Source: Metaruminococcus_A sp900762715
GTDB lineage: Bacteria; Bacillota; Clostridia; Oscillospirales; Ruminococcaceae
Assembly: GCA_048204295.1 (NCBI GenBank)
Contig: DBFBLF010000019.1
Coordinates: forward strand, 1 to 12,769
DNA: 12,769 bases
Direction: 5' to 3'
The notes under the pieces are model-generated. The model was given only the letters and a program-made list of their open reading frames with translations. It searched no databases and was not told the DNA's origin. This document shows, piece by piece, positions 1 through 6,572 of the stretch (position 1 is its first letter; each line of letters starts with the position of its first letter). The translations under genes and the position numbers were made by a program.

Positions 1-47
1 GCCCAGCTCATAGATATGAAGTAGAAAATTCTTGATGGGTGGCCGGT

Positions 48-758
48 ATGAAGATAGAATTAATACGGAAAGTCGCGGTCGTGGCAGCTGTCCCGCTGGC
101 GGCTTTCTTCCTTATCCTCGCGGTAACACGCCTTGAGACAACCGCGCCCGTTACGGGAAATGTCGCCTCTACCCGCACGATTGTAATTGATCCAGGACAC
201 GGCGGGGTAGATGGAGGCGCTGTTGGGTACAGTGGCAGCATTGAAAAAGACATGAACCTTGATATTTCCCTCAAGCTTAGGGATCTTTTGCGCGCCTGCG
301 GGTTTCGGGTGGTCATGACCAGAGAGGATGACCGTTCGATCCATGATGAAGGTGCCGATTCAATCGGCGCGAAAAAACGCTCAGACCTTTATAACCGCCT
401 GAAAATTTACAATGAGGATCCAACGGCGCTGGTAATTTCAATTCATCTTAACCAGTATGAGGATCCGTCCTGTAAAGGGGCGCAAGTTTTTTACAGTGCG
501 AACCTGGACGCATCCAAGGAACTTGCACAGTCGGTGCAGTCGTCTATCATGCAGATGCTTCAGCCGGAGAACAAGCGGGTGATTAAGCCCGCGGAAAGCA
601 ACCTGTTTCTTCTTTTTCATTCGCAGGTGCCTGCGATTCTCTGTGAATGCGGTTTTGTTTCGAGCCCGGAGGAAGAGGCGCTGCTGATGGATGAGGAGTA
701 CCGTGCCAAAATGGCATTTGCCATTATGACCGGCATGATGGACTATTTAGTTGGGTAA
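48..758 (+). CDS. cwlD: N-acetylmuramoyl-L-alanine amidase CwlD (germination/cortex type)
   Basis: This 236-aa protein belongs to the amidase_3 family of zinc amidases, which cut the bond between N-acetylmuramic acid and L-alanine in peptidoglycan. The CwlD subgroup acts on the spore cortex, where it takes part in making muramic-delta-lactam. A single hydrophobic segment at about residues 9-26 should anchor it in the membrane with the enzyme outside. Visible zinc and catalytic motifs are DPGHGG (His51), the Glu of SIEKD (Glu66), SIHLN (His133) and CECGF (Glu200). The length matches B. subtilis CwlD. An in-frame stop at 33-35 limits the start to GTG at 39 or ATG at 48; I prefer ATG 48, with a GGGTGG box at 38-43 in front. 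The stop lies 12 nt before radA, so the two are probably co-transcribed. Family assignment is firm; the CwlD subgroup rests on length, anchor and the radA neighbour. Confidence 0.9.
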   Translation: MKIELIRKVAVVAAVPLAAFFLILAVTRLETTAPVTGNVASTRTIVIDPGHGGVDGGAVGYSGSIEKDMNLDISLKLRDLLRACGFRVVMTREDDRSIHDEGADSIGAKKRSDLYNRLKIYNEDPTALVISIHLNQYEDPSCKGAQVFYSANLDASKELAQSVQSSIMQMLQPENKRVIKPAESNLFLLFHSQVPAILCECGFVSSPEEEALLMDEEYRAKMAFAIMTGMMDYLVG

Positions 759-770
759 CGGAGAGGAATT

Positions 771-2159
771 ATGGCTAAAGTTAAGGAAGTTTACATTTGT
801 ACCAACTGCGGCTTTGAAGCGGCGAAATGGAACGGGAAATGCCCGTCCTGCAACGAGTGGAATACCTTTGAATTGCAGGTTCAGGCTGTTTCCGCTCCGG
901 TGAAAAGCAATACAAAAACAACGGCTGTTCCGCTTGCCGGAGCCGCCGCGCCGGTCAAAATTTCGGAAATCGATACCGAGGCGGAAGTGCGATACCACAC
1001 CGGACTCAAGGAATTTGACCGCGTTTTGGGCGGTGGTATTGTCAAGGGGTCAATCAATCTCCTCAGCGGTGACCCCGGAATTGGAAAATCCACTTTGCTT
1101 TTACAGATTTGTGAATATCTTGGAAAGGATTACAGTGTTCTCTATGTATCGGGAGAAGAGTCGGTCCGCCAGCTGAAGCTGCGGGCACAAAGACTGGGAG
1201 TGGAAAGCGGCAACTTGTATATTGTCTCCCAAACCGATGTGGATACGATCATCCATACCATCATGTCCCAGAAGCCGGATTTGGTCATTATCGACTCAAT
1301 CCAGACCATGAATCTCGCCCAGGTATCTTCCTCGGCAGGGAGTATTACGCAGGTGCGTGAGTGCACTTCCGCCCTGATGCGGACGGCGAAATCGGAAGAA
1401 ATCCCGATGTTTATTGTCGGGCATGTCAACAAGGACGGGGCGATTGCCGGGCCGAAGGTGCTTGAACATATTGTCGATGCGGTGCTCTATTTTGAAGGCG
1501 ACCGCAACCTTGCTTACAGGATTCTCCGCGCTGTTAAAAACCGTTACGGCTCCACCAATGAAATCGGGATGTTTGAAATGATTGACACCGGGTTGTCCGA
1601 GGTGGAGAACCCCTCTATGATGCTGTTATCCGACCGCCCTGTCGGCGTGAGCGGAACCTGTGCCGCCTGTGTAATGGAGGGCAGCAGGCCGATCATGGCC
1701 GAGGTACAGGCGCTCGTAACAAAGACGGGGTTTGGAACGCCGCGCCGGATGGCTGCTGGGTTTGACTACAACCGTATGTCCCTTATCCTCGCCGTTTTGG
1801 AAAAGCGGGCAGGCTATTTTTTTGGAATGTTAGATGTTTACATTAATATAGTGGGCGGTCTCAGGCTGGAAGAACCTGCCGCCGACCTTTCCATAGCGCT
1901 CGCGTTGATATCAAGTCTCCGGGACAAACCCCTGCCGGACAACCTGCTCGCCTTTGGCGAACTTGGTCTTGCGGGTGAGCTGAGAACTGTTTCAAATCTT
2001 GTTCAGCGGTTAAGGGAGGCTGAGCGCCTTGGCTTTACGAAGTGCCTTGTACCCAGACAGACGCTTAAAGCGCTTTCTTCGGTTTCGGGTTTGGACGGAA
2101 TTGAAATTGTGGGTGTGAGCAACTTAAAGCAGGCGGTTGCCGCCGCGTTTTCCGACTAA
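771..2159 (+). CDS. radA: DNA repair protein RadA (Sms)
   Basis: RadA is a RecA-like, DnaB-type ATPase that helps process recombination intermediates (branch migration and D-loop extension) in the cytoplasm. This 462-aa protein has the family's full architecture. There is an N-terminal four-cysteine zinc finger (Cys10, Cys13, Cys24, Cys27), a Walker A motif GDPGIGKST at residues 100-108, a Walker B strand LVIIDSIQ at 171-178, the RadA signature at 256-260, and a C-terminal Lon-protease-like domain from about residue 285. The signature reads KNRYG rather than the usual KNRFG, a conservative change. A ribosome binding site (GAGAGGAAT) sits just before ATG 771. It follows cwlD by 12 nt. Its last bases overlap the end of a convergent small gene on the minus strand. 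Confidence 0.97.
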   Translation: MAKVKEVYICTNCGFEAAKWNGKCPSCNEWNTFELQVQAVSAPVKSNTKTTAVPLAGAAAPVKISEIDTEAEVRYHTGLKEFDRVLGGGIVKGSINLLSGDPGIGKSTLLLQICEYLGKDYSVLYVSGEESVRQLKLRAQRLGVESGNLYIVSQTDVDTIIHTIMSQKPDLVIIDSIQTMNLAQVSSSAGSITQVRECTSALMRTAKSEEIPMFIVGHVNKDGAIAGPKVLEHIVDAVLYFEGDRNLAYRILRAVKNRYGSTNEIGMFEMIDTGLSEVENPSMMLLSDRPVGVSGTCAACVMEGSRPIMAEVQALVTKTGFGTPRRMAAGFDYNRMSLILAVLEKRAGYFFGMLDVYINIVGGLRLEEPAADLSIALALISSLRDKPLPDNLLAFGELGLAGELRTVSNLVQRLREAERLGFTKCLVPRQTLKALSSVSGLDGIEIVGVSNLKQAVAAAFSD

Positions 2160-2332
2160 CTTTTGGGACGGTGGGAAGGTGCTTCCGGTCTGCCTTTTTC
2201 AGTTCGCTTTTCATTTGATACAAAATAGCAACAGCCTTGTTCTGTACTTGCGGTGGGAGCGGTGAGCCGTTCCAGCGTACACACACCTTCAGATTGGTAA
2301 ACACACGGCTTGCTGCACCAAATCAAATTCAA
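2156..2332 (-). CDS. Small four-cysteine protein, TTG start (probable)
   Basis: A 58-aa minus-strand reading frame starting at TTG 2332, with GAGGTG six bases upstream on the minus strand. A GTG at 2341 would add three residues but would itself overlap that ribosome binding site. The product has cysteines at 6, 10, 18 and 35 in a pattern C-x3-C-x7-C-x16-C, with CVYQSEG and GCCYF around them, followed by a basic tail. This resembles short Cys-rich clostridial proteins that databases often label, without experimental support, 'hydroxymyristoyl-ACP dehydratase'. Spaced cysteines suggest metal binding, but the function is unknown. Its stop codon overlaps the radA stop in tail-to-tail orientation. 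I found no convincing promoter. Confidence is moderate because the frame is short and the start is non-ATG. Confidence 0.5.
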   Translation of the reverse strand: MNLIWCSKPCVYQSEGVCTLERLTAPTASTEQGCCYFVSNEKRTEKGRPEAPSHRPKS

Positions 2333-2427
2333 TGGTAACACCTCAATTCAGCAAAATAGGTTGACAATCTCTTCCTAGTTTATTTCTGTTATGGTGTTTT
2401 ATTCGAAAAAATGAACGTTTTTTTAAC

Positions 2428-2469
2428 AAAAATCCTGGGTGACAGAGAAATATGTCATCCAGGATTTTT
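2428..2469. terminator. Long bidirectional terminator-like hairpin
   Basis: Arms 2428-2444 and 2453-2469 form a 17-bp stem with one G-U pair and an 8-nt loop (gagaaata). The arms begin with A5 and end with T5, so on either strand the stem finishes in a T run. This is the form of an intrinsic terminator. It lies 5' of the adaptor gene and 5' of the minus-strand small gene. It could stop radA read-through, or act as an attenuator in a long leader of the adaptor gene. Confidence 0.65.
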
Positions 2470-2628
2470 AGCATATAAAAATATACGTGATCGGCGTGAA
2501 ACACTTTTATGGGGCTGTATTTCCTATTCTGCAAGAAAAATTCAACGAGAATAAAAGAACGTAAAGGGAATATTTAAGAGCCGGACAGCAACACTAAAAC
2601 CGATGATGATTTCAAAGGGTGAGTGTAT

Positions 2629-3630
2629 ATGAAAAAGTATTTGACGCTTGGTGTTATAACGCTTGTACTTATGTTTGCGGTTTTACTGATTCCACAAATG
2701 ACCGCCCAAATCCTTCCAGCTGTAAAAGTCACTTCTATGAAAACGGACCGGTATTCCGAGGTGGTTTATACAAACGGCACGGTCGAAGAACAAGAAAAAA
2801 CGGACATCACCTCCGATTTTCCCCTGGTAATTAAGAAAATCAACGTTTCTGTTGGAGACAATGTAAAAGCCGGAGATGTATTAATGGAAGTTGACAAAGA
2901 AAGTACCAAAGAACTCCTTTTAAAGCTTGCTTCAAGCAGCTTGTCCACATCTGGTGAAAGCCTTACCGTTTCGCTTTTACAGATGCTTGGCGAGTACTCC
3001 GGGGATCAATTAGCCGAGCTGCTTCCGTCTGTGGTAACAGCGTCTAAATCCGGAATTATCAGTCGGATTGAGGCAACAAAGGGAACTTTGATTCTGCCGG
3101 GTGAAACCCTTGCCGTCGTATCGAACGGATCCGGAATGGTTGCTACTCTTGCGGTTGCGGAAACCGATGTATCCGCTGTTAAAACGGGGCAAACGGTGGC
3201 ACTGACCGGTGTTTCCACCGGCTCCCAGGTCACCTATGGAAAAGTCTCTTCTATTTCTGCATCCGCAAGAAAGCAGCTTTCCGGAACTTCGCTGGAAACA
3301 GTAGTAGATGTTACTGTCAAACTTGACGGCAGTGAAACGGCTCTGAAACCGGGATATACGGTTAAAGCAGAGATTCAGGTGGAAGATACCCGGCAGGTGA
3401 ACCTGCTTCCTTACGACGCTGTCGGCCAGGACGAAAACGGGGATGAATACGTATATGTCTACGACGCTGAAACCGGAACGGCCGTGAAACGATGGGTTAC
3501 AAGCGGGGTGGAGACTTCCAACGGGATTGAAATTACAAAGGGGATTTACCCCAGTGACCTGGTTGTGTTCGACGTTTCGACCGTTACGGGGGAAGGCGGT
3601 TATATCAGCGTGCAGGGAAGGGTCAGCTAA
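2629..3630 (+). CDS. Periplasmic-adaptor-like (HlyD/RND membrane fusion) efflux subunit
   Basis: This 333-aa protein has an N-terminal membrane anchor (about residues 5-26) followed by an extracytoplasmic adaptor fold. The first biotinyl/lipoyl half-motif is at about 62-90 (IKKINVSVGDNVKAGDVLMEVD). The matching second half, at about 136-167, contains ASKSGIISRIEATKG. A beta-barrel at about 170-255 and a membrane-proximal domain to the C-terminus follow. Such adaptors pair with MacB-type ABC permeases. In Gram-positives they are thought to present substrate or act in export without an outer-membrane channel. Only about 45 residues separate the two lipoyl halves, so the long coiled-coil hairpin typical of Gram-negative adaptors is missing. 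I chose ATG 2629 over GTG 2623, because the AAAGGGTGAG ribosome binding site at 2614-2623 is correctly spaced only for the ATG. The stop codon abuts the permease start. Substrate is unknown. Confidence 0.85.
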   Translation: MKKYLTLGVITLVLMFAVLLIPQMTAQILPAVKVTSMKTDRYSEVVYTNGTVEEQEKTDITSDFPLVIKKINVSVGDNVKAGDVLMEVDKESTKELLLKLASSSLSTSGESLTVSLLQMLGEYSGDQLAELLPSVVTASKSGIISRIEATKGTLILPGETLAVVSNGSGMVATLAVAETDVSAVKTGQTVALTGVSTGSQVTYGKVSSISASARKQLSGTSLETVVDVTVKLDGSETALKPGYTVKAEIQVEDTRQVNLLPYDAVGQDENGDEYVYVYDAETGTAVKRWVTSGVETSNGIEITKGIYPSDLVVFDVSTVTGEGGYISVQGRVS

Positions 3631-4815
3631 ATGTTCGACTATGTAATAAACGGTTCTAAAAATGTGTTTCGCAAAAAAATGCGCTCAATCCTCACCATCA
3701 TTGGCATTACTATCGGCGTTTTATCCGTCATTGTCATTTCCACCATCGGCGAAATCGGTAAGGCGACTATCAACCAGGAAATAGACAGCATTGGGATGAG
3801 TGGTCTCACTGTGCGCACGGTAAAGAGCGGCAGTCAGCTTTTTACCGCGCAGCTCAATAATGTTAAGGAACTGGAAGGCGTATCTGACGCCATGCCACTG
3901 ATGTTGGAGTATACGGAAAGTTCAATGAGGGGCCTTAAAACCGACTGTGCCGTCTGGGGAATTGACAGCGGCGCGCAAAATATTGTCTCCATGAGGCTAC
4001 TGTACGGGCGGTATATCAACAAAGCCGACGTTGCTTCAAACGCCGCGGTCTGTATTGTGGATGAGAACTACGCGCAGAAGGTTTATAAGCGGACCAATAT
4101 TGTTGGAAAAACCATGCGGATCTCAATGAACGGCCATATGGAGTCGTTTGAGGTCGTTGGCGTTGTGGAGACGGGTGGAAGCATTATGCAGGGCTTAATC
4201 GGAAATTATATCCCGTGTTTTGTGTATATGCCCTATACAACTCTGAAAAGCTATACGGGGAAATCTAATTTTGACCAGATTGCCGTCAAGCTCCAACCGG
4301 ATACCGATCCCGATCTTGCCGCAAAGGAAATAAAGGCTTCACTTGCCAACGTGCTTGGTAACGGCGATAATATTCGGGTGGAAAACCTGGTGGCACAGCG
4401 GGAACAGCTCGACAATATCCTTGGGATTGTCACTCTTGTCCTGTCAGTCATTGCAGGGATTTCGCTGGTTGTCGCGGGACTTTCCATTATGACGGTAATG
4501 CTTGTTTCAGTCAGCGAACGGACGAAAGAGATCGGAATTAAAAAATCAATCGGCGCTTCCCGTCATAAAATCATGATGGAGTTTTTAACTGAGTCATTTT
4601 TAATTTCGGGCATTGGCAGCTTGGCGGGATTGGTTTTGGGGGTTCTTTTTTCCGTTTTGGGATGCGCCGCTATTGGGATGACGCCGCTGCTCAACCAGGG
4701 CATGATTCTGTTCAGCGTACTTTTCGCCACAGGCGTCGGGGTTCTTTTTGGGGTTTACCCCGCCATGCAGGCGGCAAAGCTCCGCCCTGTAGACGCGCTG
4801 CGAAGTGAGATATAA
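3631..4815 (+). CDS. ABC transporter permease, MacB/FtsX type
   Basis: This 394-aa protein has the MacB layout. A first transmembrane helix lies at about 19-41 (after RKKMRSILTIIGITIGV). It is followed by an extracytoplasmic MacB_PCD domain of about 215 residues, then three helices at about 263-290, 312-345 and 352-378. The motif SERTKEIGIKKSIGAS (about 291-306), before the third helix, is the cytoplasmic coupling segment that contacts an ATPase. The C-terminus ends in the usual KLRPVDALRSEI. ATG 3631 follows the adaptor stop with no gap, and the ribosome binding site (GGGAAGGG) lies within the adaptor's last codons, so translation is probably coupled. No ATP-binding subunit is encoded here; the usual order adaptor-ATPase-permease is broken. 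The ATPase would have to come from elsewhere on the chromosome. Substrate cannot be inferred. Confidence 0.9.
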   Translation: MFDYVINGSKNVFRKKMRSILTIIGITIGVLSVIVISTIGEIGKATINQEIDSIGMSGLTVRTVKSGSQLFTAQLNNVKELEGVSDAMPLMLEYTESSMRGLKTDCAVWGIDSGAQNIVSMRLLYGRYINKADVASNAAVCIVDENYAQKVYKRTNIVGKTMRISMNGHMESFEVVGVVETGGSIMQGLIGNYIPCFVYMPYTTLKSYTGKSNFDQIAVKLQPDTDPDLAAKEIKASLANVLGNGDNIRVENLVAQREQLDNILGIVTLVLSVIAGISLVVAGLSIMTVMLVSVSERTKEIGIKKSIGASRHKIMMEFLTESFLISGIGSLAGLVLGVLFSVLGCAAIGMTPLLNQGMILFSVLFATGVGVLFGVYPAMQAAKLRPVDALRSEI

Positions 4816-4835
4816 AAAAATAATAGTATTCAAAC

Positions 4836-4850
4836 GCGCCGAAACGGCGC
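4836..4850 (+). terminator. Short GC-rich hairpin after the permease gene
   Basis: GCGCCG and CGGCGC form a perfect 6-bp stem with an AAA loop, 21 nt after the permease stop. No T run follows directly. A second small stem (GTGTA at 4862-4866, TACAC at 4875-4879) has six T in its loop. This may be a weak end for the efflux transcript. The main hairpin of this convergent region, at 4919-4968, is oriented for the opposite strand. Confidence 0.35.
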
Positions 4851-4907
4851 AATTATCCAGTGTGTATTTTTTGTTACACGGGTGGAAAAACGCTGTTTTT
4901 CTCTTTT

Positions 4908-4968
4908 GTAATAGAAAAGCCGCCCGTGGAGAGAGCCGTTCGAAATGATACGGCCATCCATGGGCGGC
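4908..4968 (-). terminator. Intrinsic terminator of the S1-domain gene
   Basis: On the minus strand, 8 nt after the stop of the S1-domain gene, arms 4957-4968 and 4919-4930 form a 12-bp stem (one G-U). Inside it is a second 5-bp stem (ACGGC 4950-4954 with GCCGT 4935-4939) and a 10-nt loop. A T-rich tail (CTTTTCTATTAC) follows on the minus strand. The hairpin is larger than a usual terminator and has two stacked stems, so it might also be a dispersed palindromic repeat serving as a terminator. Confidence 0.75.
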
Positions 4969-4975
4969 GTTGTAC

Positions 4976-5896
4976 CTAAAATGTACTTTCAATGACCTTG
5001 GAACTGGACTCGGGCGAATAACGCCAGTAATCCATATGCCCCTCGGTATGATAATAATTGTAATGGTAATCGATTTCGCCTTCGTCAAAAGAATCAACGA
5101 TGATCAGCTTGATCTTCATCTTTTCCGGAATCAGACTTTTGATATAGACGCTCGCGAACTGCCCGCTTTTGATCCCGTCCTTGAGTTCTGCCAGTCCCGC
5201 AAGGTTTGGAGCAAGCTCTACAAAGACGCCGTAGTTTTCAATTGAGCGTATAATTCCGGAGACCGTCTCTCCGCTTTGAAAATGGCTTGCGTTTTCCTCC
5301 CAGGTACCAAGGAGCTCCTTATGGCTCAAACAAATCCGTCCGTCGTCGGTGAAGCTTTTGATGATGGCGTAAATCATCTGCCCCTGGCGGAATCGATCGT
5401 TCGGATGGGAAATTCTTGAAATGGAAATAGCGTCAATTGGGATCAGCGACGGGATGCCGCAGCCAATATCAACAAAACAGCCGAATTGCTCCAGATGTGT
5501 GACCCGTGCCGGCAGGATATCGCCGCAGGTCAGTTTGGACAGGTAATTGTCGGTGCAGGCCTGCTGTGCCCTGCGCCGTGAAAGAAGGGCGGTTGTTTTT
5601 CCGGTGCTGCTTTTTTCAAAACCGGTTACCATAAAACAGACCGTTTTGTTTACGCGGGAAATCAATGCGATATCACGGGTTTTTCCGCTGTCAATTCCAA
5701 GCGCTCCCTCTTCTCTGGGGATAACACCGGTCATACAGCCCAGGTCGATAATCAGGTTATGCTCGCTGTCGCACATGACGGCGCGCGCCTCGAGAATGGA
5801 TTGGGAACGGAGGGCTTCAGTTAATGTGGCTTCGCTGCGCAGGTAGTATTGGTTTTCGTCGCTGTGGATCAGGCTGCCTTCCGGATAATAGTTCAT
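4976..5896 (-). CDS. S1-domain RNA-binding protein (ribosomal protein S1-like)
   Basis: A 306-aa protein made of OB-fold S1 repeats. A degenerate first repeat is at about 33-108, containing DLGCMTGVIPREE. A clear second repeat is at about 125-193, from GDILPARVTHLEQFGCFVDIG through DDGRICLSHKELLG. A third is at about 209-269, with SIENYGVFVELAPNLAGLAEL. A Tyr/His-rich acidic C-terminal tail follows. S1 repeats bind single-stranded RNA; clostridial proteins of this kind are annotated as S1-like or 30S S1 homologues, with little experimental work. I chose ATG 5896 rather than ATG 5911, because the GGAGG at 5905-5909 sits 8 nt in front of it and the upstream ATG overlaps that GGAGG. A 35-bp dyad ends one base before the GGAGG, suggesting regulated initiation. 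It lies 59 nt downstream of the 118-aa gene and ends at a terminator. Confidence 0.85.
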   Translation of the reverse strand: MNYYPEGSLIHSDENQYYLRSEATLTEALRSQSILEARAVMCDSEHNLIIDLGCMTGVIPREEGALGIDSGKTRDIALISRVNKTVCFMVTGFEKSSTGKTTALLSRRRAQQACTDNYLSKLTCGDILPARVTHLEQFGCFVDIGCGIPSLIPIDAISISRISHPNDRFRQGQMIYAIIKSFTDDGRICLSHKELLGTWEENASHFQSGETVSGIIRSIENYGVFVELAPNLAGLAELKDGIKSGQFASVYIKSLIPEKMKIKLIIVDSFDEGEIDYHYNYYHTEGHMDYWRYSPESSSKVIESTF

Positions 5897-5910
5897 CTTA
5901 TGTACCTCCA

Positions 5911-5945
5911 TTGTTTTGCAACTTAGTAAACTATATGCAAAACAA
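5911..5945. promoter_or_regulatory. 35-bp dyad just upstream of the S1-protein ribosome binding site
   Basis: Perfect 10-bp arms TTGTTTTGCA (5911-5920) and TGCAAAACAA (5936-5945) enclose a 15-nt spacer that itself contains TAGT-aa-ACTA (5924-5933). The dyad fills most of the 59-nt gap between the two minus-strand genes and ends one base from the GGAGG of the S1-domain gene. It could be a repressor operator or, in RNA, a hairpin next to the ribosome binding site. No T run follows, so a terminator is unlikely. Confidence 0.6.
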
Positions 5946-5955
5946 CGGAGAGGTA

Positions 5956-6312
5956 TTACACCTTTTGTACGCGGTATCCGCCGCAGGAAATAAGGAACCC
6001 TGCAATTTTTTCCGCCTGAGCGGTTTCAGCGGTTATTTCCAGGGCTGCGGTGCGGCGCTGGTCTGTTTCGTTTCGAAAAAGCGAAGTGTTTTCGGTGCTG
6101 AACGGAGGAGTGGGGGTAAAGGCAATAGCCATGAAGTTATCGTGGAAAGAGTTCAGAACAGGAACCGGAACCCTGTGCTGTTCATCTCCATCCGAGACAT
6201 GGTTGCATTTGATAACTGCTTTCCCCACCTGCGGATAGCGGGCTTTGACCCGCCTTGCCGCCCGTTCTGCAAAATCCACGGAATCAAATTCCGCAGTGAC
6301 GGTAACGCTCAT
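5956..6312 (-). CDS. Hypothetical 118-aa protein, possible ferredoxin-like fold
   Basis: I do not recognise a named family. The 118-aa product begins MSVTVTAEFDSVDFAERAARRVK and ends with a similar strand-helix-strand unit, AALEITAETAQAEKIAGFLISCGGYRVQKV in two parts of that stretch. Two such halves are reminiscent of the small alpha/beta domain of YsnF/YflT-like stress proteins, but that is only a visual comparison. The middle (about 50-80) looks loop-like, with PTPPFS. There is no signal peptide or membrane segment, so it is probably cytoplasmic. A good ribosome binding site (AAAGGAGA) precedes ATG 6312 by 8 nt, which supports this strand over the longer but Cys-rich frame on the opposite strand. 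The 5' leader carries a stable compound hairpin (6337-6391). It is followed 59 nt later by the S1-domain gene. Confidence 0.7.
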   Translation of the reverse strand: MSVTVTAEFDSVDFAERAARRVKARYPQVGKAVIKCNHVSDGDEQHRVPVPVLNSFHDNFMAIAFTPTPPFSTENTSLFRNETDQRRTAALEITAETAQAEKIAGFLISCGGYRVQKV

Positions 6313-6336
6313 ACGCGGGGTCTCCTTTCAAAAATG

Positions 6337-6391
6337 GTAAAAGGATTAAAGGTTGCGATTGAGCTTTCCCAAAAGCTCTTTAACCCTTTAC
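6337..6391 (-). promoter_or_regulatory. Structured leader of the 118-aa gene
   Basis: On the minus strand, arms 6391-6378 (GTAAAGGGTTAAAG) and 6351-6337 (CTTTAATCCTTTTAC) can pair over 14 bp with a single bulged U. Just inside, GAGCTTT/AAAGCTC (6378-6372 with 6367-6361) can form a 7-bp hairpin; the two stems share base 6378. The structure ends about 9 nt before the ribosome binding site at 6321-6328. It resembles no riboswitch class I know. In the plus direction the stem is followed by TATTTTT, but no plus-strand gene is upstream to need a terminator. Confidence 0.5.
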
Positions 6392-6538
6392 TATTTTTCC
6401 CCCTTTAAAAGCTCTATGTGTGAAAAAATTTGCCTCTGCTTCCGCACTCTGGCTTGAAAATGATAAAAGAAGGCGGCCGTGCGGCTCTTAACAGGGAAAC
6501 AGCCTTGAAAAAGAAAGATGTTCCAAAATTGAAAAAGA

Positions 6539-6567
6539 TTGCCTTTTACCCTTAAAATTGCTATAAT
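6539..6567 (+). promoter_or_regulatory. Sigma-A promoter of the structured RNA
   Basis: TTGCCT (6539-6544), a 17-bp spacer and a perfect TATAAT (6562-6567) form a strong vegetative promoter with a predicted start at about 6573-6575. No protein start with a ribosome binding site follows for about 310 nt. The first thing transcribed is the hairpin-rich region that ends in a terminator at 6801-6830. Confidence 0.85.
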
Positions 6568-6572
6568 AAAAT

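Noticed and set aside
1..35. Possible 3' end of an upstream gene (open frames ending at 22-24 or 33-35)
   Set aside because: Only 7 to 10 codons are visible and the frame cannot be chosen.
4600..5097. A 165-aa minus-strand reading frame over the permease end and the terminator region
   Set aside because: It crosses the permease gene and the S1-gene terminator; the translation looks like shadow sequence (Asn/Lys/Arg-rich end).
6391..6405. A sigma-F-like -10 box (GGGAAAAATA on the minus strand) before the 118-aa gene
   Set aside because: No matching -35 box at 14-16 bp, and the predicted start would fall inside the leader stem.
5824..6408. A 194-aa plus-strand reading frame across the 118-aa gene
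   Set aside because: No ribosome binding site and a Cys/Arg-rich, low-complexity translation. The opposite strand has a clear AAAGGAGA and a well-formed product.
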